A stretch of 64,000 nucleotides of DNA from Kordia sp039026955. GTDB taxonomy: Bacteria > Bacteroidota > Bacteroidia > Flavobacteriales > Flavobacteriaceae. Made by a program: the position numbers and the translations under genes. The notes under the pieces are model-generated. The model searched no databases and was not told the DNA's origin. It saw nothing but the letters and a program-made list of their open reading frames with translations. Of this stretch, positions 16,197 to 24,368 are shown piece by piece. Location of the stretch: contig JBCCLH010000011.1 in NCBI GenBank assembly GCA_039026955.1, positions 65,207 to 129,206 of the forward strand, in the 5' to 3' direction. Position 1 is the stretch's first letter; each line of letters begins with the position of its first letter.

Positions 16197-16379
16197 TCAG
16201 TTCTGGAGTAATGAATTGTTTTTGTTGTCTATGTAAGTGTAAAACTCAAGTAATGTATGTGCTTTAGCTGCTTGAAGACTTTCAAATTCTTCTGTAGTAC
16301 CGTTCGGGCTGTTAACAACATATTTGTTGTTTTTGTGATTCTGGGAAATTGTCCAATTATGTAAGTGTATCTTATTCAT
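16197..16379 (-). CDS. Hypothetical 60-aa protein
   Basis: Small protein beginning MNKIHLHNWTISQNHKNNK, with a compact strand-turn-strand pattern (WTISQ...KYVVNSPNG) followed by a helix (ESLQAAKAHTLLEFYTYI). This looks like a folded small domain rather than a chance ORF. It is 16 bases downstream of the next small gene, in the same orientation. The family is not recognised. Confidence 0.5.
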   Translation of the reverse strand: MNKIHLHNWTISQNHKNNKYVVNSPNGTTEEFESLQAAKAHTLLEFYTYIDNKNNSLLQN

Positions 16380-16395
16380 ATTGATTGATTTTGAG

Positions 16396-16662
16396 TTAAA
16401 GTGTTTCGATGTATAGCCAGAATATGTTGAAAGGCATACTAATTGCTTCGTTGGTATTAAAAAGTTGTTTTAAATATTCCTTTGTGTAGAATTGTCTTAC
16501 AGGAATTTCAACCATCTTGCTACTTTCAAGAATCAAGAAAGTAAATGCTGTTTTGTTGAAACTTATTAATTGGCACAAGCGGCTGTTTGAAAGAGAGTCA
16601 ATTAGTTTGTTTTGAGGTATTTGCTTTTTCATGGCTGTTAGTTTTGATGTTTTACATTTCAA
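16396..16662 (-). CDS. Hypothetical small protein (up to 88 aa)
   Basis: The open frame has two possible starts. The second, MKKQIPQNKLIDSL (ATG at 16632-16630), is preferred, because the first ten residues are unconvincing; this gives 78 aa. It ends NIFWLYIETL. Strand-rich middle (TAFTFLILESSKMVEIPVRQ). Encoded just after the terminator of the response-regulator operon and just before the 60-aa gene. No known family. Confidence 0.45.
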   Translation of the reverse strand: MKCKTSKLTAMKKQIPQNKLIDSLSNSRLCQLISFNKTAFTFLILESSKMVEIPVRQFYTKEYLKQLFNTNEAISMPFNIFWLYIETL

Positions 16663-16671
16663 AATTAGCCA

Positions 16672-16703
16672 TAAAAAAAGCTATTTAAAAGTGTAAATAG
16701 CTT
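16672..16703 (-). terminator. Terminator of the ABC/SLOG/response-regulator operon
   Basis: On the minus strand AAGCTATTT and AAATAGCTT pair perfectly around an 8-base loop and are followed by seven T. It sits 50 bases after the response-regulator stop codon. Confidence 0.8.
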
Positions 16704-16752
16704 GTAATCAGAATATTATGTAAGGCTACTGCTAACCTAAAAAGTAAGGTTA

Positions 16753-17574
16753 CTATTCGTTTAGTTTTATGTTAAAATCATCTAATAAAGTTTTGAAAGG
16801 TTTTACTTTTTTAGAAACATTAGGCCAAACCATAAAGTTATTCTCTAAAAGAATTTGTCTTATTTTTAGAGCATTTTCATGAATAGTAGATTTATCATAG
16901 ACTTTTAAGTAAGTGTTGAGCGATGTTCGACCTATAAGCTTATATTCTTTTCCAGAATTGTCTATATATGGTTTTTTGTTTCTGATACAAATGTCAATTT
17001 TTTTTGCATTATTTTTTATTTCTTCTATTGAAACTCCTTTTTGATATAAATCTCCATAAACTACAGCTTCACCTAGATTCCTGTATGCACCTTTTTCCAA
17101 TATAGTTTCAATTGCATCTAATTTCTCTTTAACATTTGATAATTCTTCTGTTGTAAATTTACTTTTTATACGTTTTTGAGAATTACTTACTCCAATTTCA
17201 ATAACCTTTTTAAGATCTTCCTCCGTTAATTCAAAAAGCTTTGTTTCATCATCTTTATTTAAATAAGCATCAAAACCTACATGGATATACTTTAATATGT
17301 TTTCTTTCCCATAGGCAGTAACTAAAATCAATGTTGCTAAGGGATATTTTTTTCTAATCTCTAACCCAACATCAGCTCCATTAATATTACTCTTATTTGC
17401 AAAAAAGAAATCAATAAAAACTAAATCATAGGTATGATTCATGGCATCAATACCGTTCATTGGATTAGTTTTTATCATAGGTTTATCATCTTCTTCATAG
17501 TTAAAGATTTCTTCAAGACCTCTTGCAAGTTCTTCGGCATTACCTTTAATATCATCAATTATCAGTGCTTTCAT
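16753..17574 (-). CDS. Response regulator with unrecognised C-terminal output region
   Basis: 273 aa. Receiver domain, residues 1-125: acidic pair D7-D8 (LIIDD), phospho-acceptor D55 (LVFIDFFFAN), T86 (ILVTAYG) and K107 (AYLNKDD), all the conserved positions. Residues 140-273 are helical and end KTLLDDFNIKLNE. I see no standard winged helix, AAA or GGDEF output. Its ATG overlaps the SLOG-kinase gene by 20 bases, so the two are almost certainly a sensor-regulator pair. It is the last gene of a six-gene operon that imports a small molecule, and probably reports on that molecule. Confidence 0.82.
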   Translation of the reverse strand: MKALIIDDIKGNAEELARGLEEIFNYEEDDKPMIKTNPMNGIDAMNHTYDLVFIDFFFANKSNINGADVGLEIRKKYPLATLILVTAYGKENILKYIHVGFDAYLNKDDETKLFELTEEDLKKVIEIGVSNSQKRIKSKFTTEELSNVKEKLDAIETILEKGAYRNLGEAVVYGDLYQKGVSIEEIKNNAKKIDICIRNKKPYIDNSGKEYKLIGRTSLNTYLKVYDKSTIHENALKIRQILLENNFMVWPNVSKKVKPFKTLLDDFNIKLNE

Positions 17575-19369
17575 AAATTATTAATTTAATGGTTGTTCCT
17601 TTATTTGAGCTATTTGCTTCAATTACAATATAATTTAGTTTTTTTTGAGATTCTTTAATTTGGCGGAAACCTTTATGATAATTAGTTATTGTATCTGGGG
17701 TCAAATCATTGATGTAATCAATATAAGGTTTAGCAAGATCTGATAAGGTTTCGAATGTAATTAACAGTTTATCTTTCTTACTGCTATCAACATTAATATT
17801 GAATATTTTGTCATCAGAATGTACTCTTGTGTTACTATAAAGGTTATTTATGATATTGAAAATGTCTAGAAAATCTTTTGGTCTTATTGGATTGCATATG
17901 TGTTCATTAAGACAATCCCCATCTAAATTTAAAAATTCAAAATTTTTATATGCTAGTGAGCTACTTTTATGTATTGTTAAAATTAATTCTGAAATAGTTT
18001 TAATTGGATAATCTTTGTAGCAATCTTCTGAGTTTTTATTATCAAAAGAATAGAATAATTGAGTAGCTAAATCACGTATTAAAATAGTATTCTTTATATT
18101 TTCTAATAACTCTTGAGCATAAAGATTATCCTTAGGTAAGTATTTTAAAAGTGAAGTTAAGCCATGACGGAAAGTATAATTTTTAATTGTATGCTTGTGA
18201 GCTGCAGCGTAATCTCTAAAAGAGATTAAATCTTCTGTAGTAGTTATGTAACCATCTAATTCTAGGATTATTTTCTTTAATCCTGAATCTAATATGTGCT
18301 TTTCAAGCATCATAAGTATGTGATTACATTTACGTTTGGGTAAATTTAAATTTAAAATTAAAAAACAAGATAAATTGACTTGTATTTTTCTTTCTAATAA
18401 AAAGGAATGATTTACCCAAAATGAAATTTTACCAAATTTAAATTTTTCTAGATGTTTGTTCCAATCATCAAAACCATATTTAATATTTTGTCTATTTTGC
18501 TTGGTATGCGATGCCCTAGAAAAAGAAATCTCGTAGTTTTCTAACTTAGGGTTTTCTGTGAAATATTTAGGAGAGTTTAAGGATTTATATCCTCTAAAGC
18601 CAGTGTTGTATCCCAAAAGAGAAGCGTTATTGAGTAAATAATCATCAACTATACTTTTGTACTTATGTATAGCTTTACTATTGTTAATTCCAATGTCAAC
18701 AAGAGGTTTTTGGCTATAGATAGAAAAAGCAAAGTCGAATGCTAAAACCTCATTAGAACTTTTATCATTAGATATAAAGTATTTTATACTATCAATAATT
18801 TCTGATTTGTCTGTTCCAATATGAGTAAAATTTATTGGTTGAATCTCTGTTTCTTGTTTTTTGAAATCAAATTTGTAATTTTCATCAAAAAAAATCCACT
18901 CTCCAGAATTAATAACATTGTTCCAATAAGAACTTATAAAAAGATTGTTTTTTAGAAAACGATTAAAATCAGGCGAAGGATACTTTATTACTTCCATGGC
19001 TTGGAGTATTTCGTGTTGTGTACCTTGTGACCCTGGCATCCCAAAAAGGAAATCACTAAGTTCAATCACTGATTGAGCTCTTTCCCCAATATTATTTGTC
19101 GTAATAGTGGTATCCATATATGGGTTAGGTTGTTCATCAAACCCATTGTATAATATACCAAAAGTTTCTAGATTTACTTTTTTAAATTTTTTATTTACCA
19201 ATAATTTAGCTCGTTTACAAATGGATTTCATGAAGCCGTCATAACCACCAGTTATAATTCTAACTTCTGTGTGTTGCTGAAATATCTGGATTAATATTTT
19301 GTCTACTAATTTTTCATATTCAGCTGCAATATCATCACTACTACTACCAAAAAAACCAAATGTAACCAT
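17555..19369 (-). CDS. SLOG-domain protein with divergent histidine-kinase C-terminus
   Basis: 604 aa. N-terminal 150 residues have the nucleotide-binding LOG/SLOG pattern: VTFGFFGSSS, ITGGYDGFMKSICKRA, then GMPGSQGTQHEILQAM. Residues about 385-604 resemble a sensor kinase: a helix with AHKHTIKNYTFRHG (candidate phospho-His region), an N-box-like IINNLYSNTRVHSDD, and a final KLNYIVIEANSSNKGTTIKL like the G2 box and last strand of GHKL ATPases. The middle is unassigned. It is cytosolic with no membrane spans. It overlaps the response regulator and lies 5 bases after the methyltransferase. A SLOG domain as kinase input would sense a nucleotide or nucleoside derivative; this is inference. Confidence 0.65.
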   Translation of the reverse strand: MVTFGFFGSSSDDIAAEYEKLVDKILIQIFQQHTEVRIITGGYDGFMKSICKRAKLLVNKKFKKVNLETFGILYNGFDEQPNPYMDTTITTNNIGERAQSVIELSDFLFGMPGSQGTQHEILQAMEVIKYPSPDFNRFLKNNLFISSYWNNVINSGEWIFFDENYKFDFKKQETEIQPINFTHIGTDKSEIIDSIKYFISNDKSSNEVLAFDFAFSIYSQKPLVDIGINNSKAIHKYKSIVDDYLLNNASLLGYNTGFRGYKSLNSPKYFTENPKLENYEISFSRASHTKQNRQNIKYGFDDWNKHLEKFKFGKISFWVNHSFLLERKIQVNLSCFLILNLNLPKRKCNHILMMLEKHILDSGLKKIILELDGYITTTEDLISFRDYAAAHKHTIKNYTFRHGLTSLLKYLPKDNLYAQELLENIKNTILIRDLATQLFYSFDNKNSEDCYKDYPIKTISELILTIHKSSSLAYKNFEFLNLDGDCLNEHICNPIRPKDFLDIFNIINNLYSNTRVHSDDKIFNINVDSSKKDKLLITFETLSDLAKPYIDYINDLTPDTITNYHKGFRQIKESQKKLNYIVIEANSSNKGTTIKLIIYESTDN

Positions 19370-19374
19370 AGTAA

Positions 19375-20118
19375 TTAACTTTTTTTAAACAGAAAATATT
19401 GATAAACGGTTTGACTTATAATGTCATTCTTATTGTTGCCATCCTTAAAATCTACTAGGTGAAAACCATTTTCTTTTGCCTGTTGTATATAGTCATTTGG
19501 ACTATATAATATTCGATGATAAGCACTATCTGATGTACTTCCGTTTGATTTGATAGTTTTTGAAATTAGAAGCCGTAATTCTTTTGATTGATATAATTCT
19601 AAATATTTTCTTAGTTCTTCATGACTTTTAGATGCTTTAATTAATTCCGTAAAAGGATTAAGTCCTACAATAATTAAGTATGCACCATTCGAAGCTAGAT
19701 GAAATAAGTTTTTGAATGCTTTTTCTAAAAATGGAGTTTCAATTAGACTTAAGCTGCAAACAAGAATATCTGATTTTAAATTCTCAATATCTGAATTTGG
19801 ATGCTCATTCTCTACATCGAAAAGAGAGTAACACTTATCATTTTTAGATAGTTTTGAAATAAATCGCGAACAATTATCAACTCCTTTATAGTCAAGTGAG
19901 TTGGGAATAATATTTTTTAACCAACCTGTTCCGCAACCAATATCAAGTAATGTGTTTAAATATCTATTTTTTTTCTTTAAATCACCAATTTCTTCGGATA
20001 GTAGCCTTTCGATATTAACATGAGGTAGTCCGTGTTCAATTATAAAATTTGCATTTATCTGCCAAGATCGCTCATTTAACTCTTTAAATTCCTTTGAATT
20101 ATTAATGACACTTACCAT
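19375..20118 (-). CDS. Class I SAM-dependent methyltransferase
   Basis: 247 aa. SAM-binding motif I TLLDIGCGTGWLKNIIPNSL, followed by acidic loop YKGVDNCSRF and motif IV-like ILVCSLSLIETPFL. It is a stand-alone Rossmann methyltransferase of the UbiE/small-molecule type. Encoded between the binding protein (5 bases) and the SLOG-kinase (5 bases), so it probably modifies the imported compound or a product of it. The substrate is unknown. Confidence 0.8.
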   Translation of the reverse strand: MVSVINNSKEFKELNERSWQINANFIIEHGLPHVNIERLLSEEIGDLKKKNRYLNTLLDIGCGTGWLKNIIPNSLDYKGVDNCSRFISKLSKNDKCYSLFDVENEHPNSDIENLKSDILVCSLSLIETPFLEKAFKNLFHLASNGAYLIIVGLNPFTELIKASKSHEELRKYLELYQSKELRLLISKTIKSNGSTSDSAYHRILYSPNDYIQQAKENGFHLVDFKDGNNKNDIISQTVYQYFLFKKS

Positions 20119-20123
20119 ATTTT

Positions 20124-21116
20124 TTATTTTGAATGATATTGATTTATAAAAGTATTATTTACAGATTGGGAAATATCAAACTTTTTTAATACATCTAAAT
20201 CTTTGAGTATGTTAGCCATAGAATTCCAAGAACTAATGTCAGAAGATAGCACTAAGTTATCCTTGCCTTTAAAATAATCAATTCCTTTTTTAAAAGAAGC
20301 TAATTCGCGTTTTTCATCTATAGAATTATCGTAAGTTTTAAGATAGGTAATTGCCTTTTCTGGTTTTTTTATTGCTAAGTCCCATCCTTCAGCCATAGAG
20401 TTAACAAATGCTTGAACAATTTCTGGACGTTCTTCTATAGTTTTTTTCGTTGTAAAATATACAGTTCCTAAAAAACTAATTCCAAAATCTTTAGGTTCTA
20501 TAACAGAATAATCAATTCCTTGCATATCTAAGGAAACGGTTTCATCATAAATAAAAGCTGGTCTAACATCGTAGGCCCCAGAAATGAATGTACCCAAATC
20601 AAAAGGAATTTCTATTTCTTTGATTGATGTTTCATCTAGATTTAATTTTTTCTTTAATGCTTTATAAACGTATTCTGTATTAGTTCCTGTCAGTATCCCA
20701 ACAGTTTTTCCCTGAAAGTCTTTGGGAGAGAGAATATTGTTATCTTTTTTAGCAATAAAACAAGTAGGTGAATTATGATTGATTACTCCTATAGCTACCA
20801 AATCAGCACCTTTTTCATTTGCTGTTAAAATTCTATCTGCGCTAGCAACACCAAAATCATTAGCTCCACTTGTGACAAGTTTTATAGGGTCAATGTTATC
20901 AGAACCTGACTCTAAAGTAATAACTAAACCGTTCTTTTCTGCTGTTTCATTTACTGCCATAAGTTCTCCAGCATATCCTGCATAAGGAAACCATTCTTGT
21001 CTAAGTGAAATAGCGGCTAATTGGTTGTCAGATTTTTTTGTATTTTTTTGTTTTTCACAGCTTGAGAAAGCTATAAAAATTATAGCAAGTAATAAAAAGT
21101 TTTTTAGTTTTTTCAT
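20124..21116 (-). CDS. ABC transporter substrate-binding lipoprotein, NMT1/THI5-like
   Basis: 330 aa from the preferred ATG at 21116 (ATGA overlap with the permease; a start 4 codons upstream is also open). Lipoprotein signal KNFLLLAIIFIAFSSC with Cys 20. The mature part has the NMT1/SsuA/ThiY fold markers: LRQEWFPYAGYAGELMAV, then DFGVASADRI and KDFQGKTVGILTGTNTEYV. Such proteins bind pyrimidine precursors of thiamine, sulfonates or nitrate. The WFPYAGYAG context points to the ThiY-like pyrimidine group, but specificity cannot be fixed. It is lipid-anchored on the periplasmic side. Confidence 0.82.
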   Translation of the reverse strand: MKKLKNFLLLAIIFIAFSSCEKQKNTKKSDNQLAAISLRQEWFPYAGYAGELMAVNETAEKNGLVITLESGSDNIDPIKLVTSGANDFGVASADRILTANEKGADLVAIGVINHNSPTCFIAKKDNNILSPKDFQGKTVGILTGTNTEYVYKALKKKLNLDETSIKEIEIPFDLGTFISGAYDVRPAFIYDETVSLDMQGIDYSVIEPKDFGISFLGTVYFTTKKTIEERPEIVQAFVNSMAEGWDLAIKKPEKAITYLKTYDNSIDEKRELASFKKGIDYFKGKDNLVLSSDISSWNSMANILKDLDVLKKFDISQSVNNTFINQYHSK

Positions 21117-21862
21117 TTTGTGTACCATTTTCCTATTTTTTTTTCGATTAATACAATACTTATAAATAAAAGCCCTCCCAATATTGAAGACAATATTAAA
21201 CTTGTCATCATTAATTCAGGCTCTAAACGTTTAGCTGCTAGAAATAAATTTTTTCCTAGTCCTATATCTGCACCATTAAATTCAGCGACAATAGCTCCAA
21301 TTACAGACAATGTAGTCGCTATTTTTAATCCTGCCATTATATTTGGAAGCGCCAATGGGAAGTATAAATGTTTTATTTTTTGAATTGTTGACGCACCATA
21401 TATATACATCATCTCATGAATATTTTTATCAATTAACTTAACACCATTGTTAAAGTTTACGAAAATGGGAAAAAAGCAGATAAGTGCTGCCATCATTATT
21501 TTTGATTTAAGCCCTACTCCAAAAGCTATTATAAATAATGGAGCTAATGTTATCAGTGGAATAACTTGACTGAAAATCATAATAGGTAGGACATAATCCA
21601 TTAATCGTTTATTAAAAAAACAAAGAATGATAGTTAAAAAACTGAATATAGTCGCAATTAGCAATCCTGCTAGAGCTTCCACAAAAGTAATAAGTGTAGC
21701 TTTTGTTAAAATATCAATTTCATTTTGAAAATAATCCCATATTAAGGATGGAGAACTCAATAAAAGTCTAAAAGTGTTACTTTGTTTTGACTGGTACTCC
21801 CAAACAATCAAAAGAATTATAATGAGAATAAGATAAATGATATTTCGTTTTAAATTTTTCAT
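21113..21862 (-). CDS. ABC transporter permease (SsuC/ThiX-like)
   Basis: 249 aa, about six hydrophobic spans. The EAA-type cytoplasmic loop contacting the ATPase is visible as GASTIQKIKHLYFPLALPNI. Overlaps the binding-protein gene by 4 bases and follows the ATPase gene by 5, a classic importer operon. Inner membrane. The binding-protein-dependent family is certain, the substrate is not. Confidence 0.85.
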   Translation of the reverse strand: MKNLKRNIIYLILIIILLIVWEYQSKQSNTFRLLLSSPSLIWDYFQNEIDILTKATLITFVEALAGLLIATIFSFLTIILCFFNKRLMDYVLPIMIFSQVIPLITLAPLFIIAFGVGLKSKIMMAALICFFPIFVNFNNGVKLIDKNIHEMMYIYGASTIQKIKHLYFPLALPNIMAGLKIATTLSVIGAIVAEFNGADIGLGKNLFLAAKRLEPELMMTSLILSSILGGLLFISIVLIEKKIGKWYTK

Positions 21863-21867
21863 ACGTT

Positions 21868-22602
21868 TTAATTTTCAAGTATCAAATTCCTAATTTTTTT
21901 ATAATCATTTTGATGATTAAAAATGGCGTTGTCATTAAAGACTCTGGGTAGTTTTGAATTTATTTTAATATGTTCTAAAAGCTTGCCTTTACTGTTTAAT
22001 GCAATAATATTATTGGATAATAATAGAGCCTCTTGTATGTCATGGGTTACTATAAGTAGAGTTGCGTTAAATTCTTTTCTTAATATTTCTAACTCTTTAT
22101 AGAGAGCAGTTTTCCATTTTACATCAAGAGCACTAAATGGTTCGTCCAAGAGAATTAATTTAGGTTTAGTAACAAAAGTTCTAGCTAGTGAAACTCTAGT
22201 TTTCATTCCTCCTGATAACTCAGAAGGTAGATAGTCTTTATATGGAAGCAGCCCAACTTTCTCTATCAACTCAAGGGCAAAATCAAAATTTTTATTCCTT
22301 TTCAATTTGAGAGGAAGTTTAACATTTTCTTCAACAGTTAGATTTGGCATTAGAGTTGCGTCTTGAAACATAAAACTTATATTTCCTAGAGAAGTATTTT
22401 TTTTCGGAGAAACTCCGTCAATTGAGATATCTCCTGCTGTCGGAGAAAGATTCCCAGAAAGTAATCGTAAAAGAGTTGACTTTCCACTTCCAGAAGCCCC
22501 AACAATTGCAATTGTACTTACATCAGAAAATGAAAAAGACACATTATTAAGTATCGATTCTTCTGAATAAGAAAAATATAGTTTCTCTACAATTATATCC
22601 AT
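21868..22602 (-). CDS. ABC transporter ATP-binding protein (SsuB/ThiZ-like)
   Basis: 244 aa. Walker A GASGSGKSTLLRLL, Q-loop SFMFQDATLMPNL, signature LSGGMKTRVSLAR, Walker B KLILLDEPFSALD, switch His TLLIVTHDIQEALL. First gene of the operon that continues with permease, binding protein, methyltransferase, SLOG-kinase and response regulator. The leader (22603-22775) contains GTAAGGTTAC at 22683, which also occurs at the far end of the operon (16744). Confidence 0.9.
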   Translation of the reverse strand: MDIIVEKLYFSYSEESILNNVSFSFSDVSTIAIVGASGSGKSTLLRLLSGNLSPTAGDISIDGVSPKKNTSLGNISFMFQDATLMPNLTVEENVKLPLKLKRNKNFDFALELIEKVGLLPYKDYLPSELSGGMKTRVSLARTFVTKPKLILLDEPFSALDVKWKTALYKELEILRKEFNATLLIVTHDIQEALLLSNNIIALNSKGKLLEHIKINSKLPRVFNDNAIFNHQNDYKKIRNLILEN

Positions 22603-22775
22603 TATTTTATAATTTGAATAACAAATATATGTATACAGAATGGTTTAGTGTTGATATTTAATGGTATAACGCAATATAATACGTAAGGTTACATTTAATA
22701 TTAAAAATCAAATTGTAAAAAGCCACCTTTGATAGATGGCATAAATGATTTTGATTTGTAAGCATGGAAAATATA

Positions 22776-23207
22776 TTACTGATTGTCTTTAATCCATTTA
22801 AGTTGTTTATTAGCTTTTTTTAGAATACATTCGATTTCTGATATTTCATTAGGATAAAGGTGTATATGGTTTTTTATCTCAATAATATCATTTTCTGTTG
22901 CTGATGTGGCTATAATAAAAATTACAGTAGGTAAAATAGTAGACCATTCTCTAATATATTTTGATTTTTCTACGACTATTTTAAAATGATCCATGATTAC
23001 ACCTTCAACATCTTTTATGGAATGGATTTTTTCCCATATATCGAAAACAGTTTCTAGTTCAGTAGGAATTTCTTTATTAGGGAAATAATTTTCTAAATAT
23101 TCAGGATATGTTGGAATATAGAACATAAACCAATCATTTGGTATTTCCTCTGATAAGCGGAATATAAGTCTGTGCGGACGATTGTACGCCTGTATAGTTA
23201 TTTGCAT
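22776..23207 (-). CDS. Hypothetical protein (143 aa)
   Basis: Soluble protein beginning MQITIQAYNRPHRLIFRL, with aromatic and acidic patches and a C-terminal helical part (IECILKKANKQLKWIKDNQ). No motif that I recognise. It stands alone behind a perfect 17-bp inverted repeat (23218-23274) that covers its promoter or leader. The coding sequence looks real: even codon use, no internal weak region. Confidence 0.6.
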   Translation of the reverse strand: MQITIQAYNRPHRLIFRLSEEIPNDWFMFYIPTYPEYLENYFPNKEIPTELETVFDIWEKIHSIKDVEGVIMDHFKIVVEKSKYIREWSTILPTVIFIIATSATENDIIEIKNHIHLYPNEISEIECILKKANKQLKWIKDNQ

Positions 23208-23217
23208 TGTTAAGTAA

Positions 23218-23274
23218 GTTTAATGGTTATCCAAAAAAAGAACTTATTAACCCTTACTTGGATAACCATTAAAC
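23218..23274. repeat. Perfect 17-bp inverted repeat ahead of the 143-aa gene
   Basis: GTTTAATGGTTATCCAA and TTGGATAACCATTAAAC separated by 23 bases, ending 11 bases before the ATG at 23207. It is too long and too close to a start to be a normal terminator. A regulator-binding site or a stable leader hairpin hiding the start is likely. The rest of the gap to 23371 holds nothing I can name. Confidence 0.65.
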
Positions 23275-23371
23275 ATTTAAATACCATCATACAAATTTAA
23301 TTGGTTTTGTCAACCTTTTAAATACTAATAAAAATAAATAAAAGACCATTTTAAATAAATGATCTTTTTAT

Positions 23372-23872
23372 CTATTCCAAGTAATAATAGGTTAAAGCCA
23401 AACTTACTGCATCAAACACGCCTGTATTATGATTTTCACTCATCCATTCTTTTCGTTTAGGATATCGATACGATGATAATTGTGGAAACCATTCAATTAT
23501 TTTCTCTGAGATTTGATGTTTAGTTTTAGCTTTGAATTGTATAAATACGTTCTTAATTTGTGTACGAGTAAGACTGTGAATATCTAAGTTTTGTGTGCGT
23601 GCTTCTTTGCAAATTAGATTGATAAGTTTTTCATTACGCTTACTTGTTTTTGAATTCTTCTCAGTGCCTCTAATAAGGATAATATCAGGTTTGTAATATG
23701 CAATATATTCTTGAACTCGCTTTAATGCTTTACCATTAATTGCTGGACGAATGTAACCAATACCGTATTCAACAAGATTATTAGGAGAATCAAATATAGC
23801 ATATCCAATACCGTAGCGATTAGGATACAATGCTAACACCGTTTGATTTTTCTCAGACATACTTCTCTTCAA
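23372..23872 (-). CDS. RuvC-like (RNase H fold) protein
   Basis: Up to 166 aa; start MSEKNQTVLALYPNR at 23860 is preferred (8-base overlap with the XRE gene). The N-terminal strand pair VLALYPNRYGIGYAIFD and the late TGVFDAVSLALTYYYLE resemble first and last strands of RuvC/YqgF-type nucleases, with a conserved late Asp. PDIILIRGTEK fits the second acidic strand position but has no Glu there, so the catalytic set may be incomplete. Such proteins occur in Bacteroidetes mobile elements next to a regulator; Holliday-junction processing is possible. Confidence 0.5.
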   Translation of the reverse strand: MKRSMSEKNQTVLALYPNRYGIGYAIFDSPNNLVEYGIGYIRPAINGKALKRVQEYIAYYKPDIILIRGTEKNSKTSKRNEKLINLICKEARTQNLDIHSLTRTQIKNVFIQFKAKTKHQISEKIIEWFPQLSSYRYPKRKEWMSENHNTGVFDAVSLALTYYYLE

Positions 23873-24203
23873 ATTTCATAAGTCGAGTAGTAATGGCATG
23901 TAATCCTTCTAGGCGTAATGCATTTCTATTTGTTTTTGGTGCTGATGATAACTTCTCTGAAAGAATGAAACAACGATCATATAATTCTTTAAATCCTCCT
24001 TTAAAGACTTGCCTAATTGAATTTTCTATTGATAAATTAAGTAAAATATGATACCCTATTAAAGCTTTGAGGTTGGATATTTTACCAGACTCAAAGCGGG
24101 ATAAATTACTTTGATTGATACCTAATACATACGCAAGATCATTAATTTTCAGATGGTGCATTTTACGTATAGCTGATAGATATTTATTTTGTTTTTTATT
24201 CAT
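23853..24203 (-). CDS. XRE-family helix-turn-helix protein
   Basis: 116 aa. N-terminal HTH: MHHLKINDLAYVLGINQSNL then SRFESGKISNLKALIGYHIL, the XRE pattern with the recognition helix at about residues 28-40. The C-terminal half is helical. It overlaps the RuvC-like gene, so the two are coupled. It probably regulates the adjoining replication and recombination genes. Confidence 0.78.
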   Translation of the reverse strand: MNKKQNKYLSAIRKMHHLKINDLAYVLGINQSNLSRFESGKISNLKALIGYHILLNLSIENSIRQVFKGGFKELYDRCFILSEKLSSAPKTNRNALRLEGLHAITTRLMKFEEKYV

Positions 24204-24222
24204 AATGTGTTTAAGGCAATGT

Positions 24223-24247
24223 GATTAGCATTGCCTTTTCACATACT
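24223..24247. repeat. 9-bp inverted repeat in the XRE-gene leader
   Basis: AAGGCAATG and CATTGCCTT around a 7-base loop, 20 bases upstream of the XRE gene start. On the plus strand it is followed by a short TTTT, on the minus strand by no T-run. It could be an operator for the XRE protein. Beyond it, GTGACAAA occurs twice (24274 and 24287). Confidence 0.4.
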
Positions 24248-24368
24248 ACTGTATATCCAAAGTACAAGGGAGTGTGACAAAACAGGGTGACAAATAGGTA
24301 CTATATGCATATTTTTTTCGCGGTAGCTTGTATATTTTGTGGAAAGTCTGTGTATAGCAGTAACTTTA

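Noticed and set aside
22693..22775. Terminator GCCACC/GATGGC after the 143-aa gene
   Set aside because: Weak 6-bp stem with a mismatch and no T-run; not convincing.
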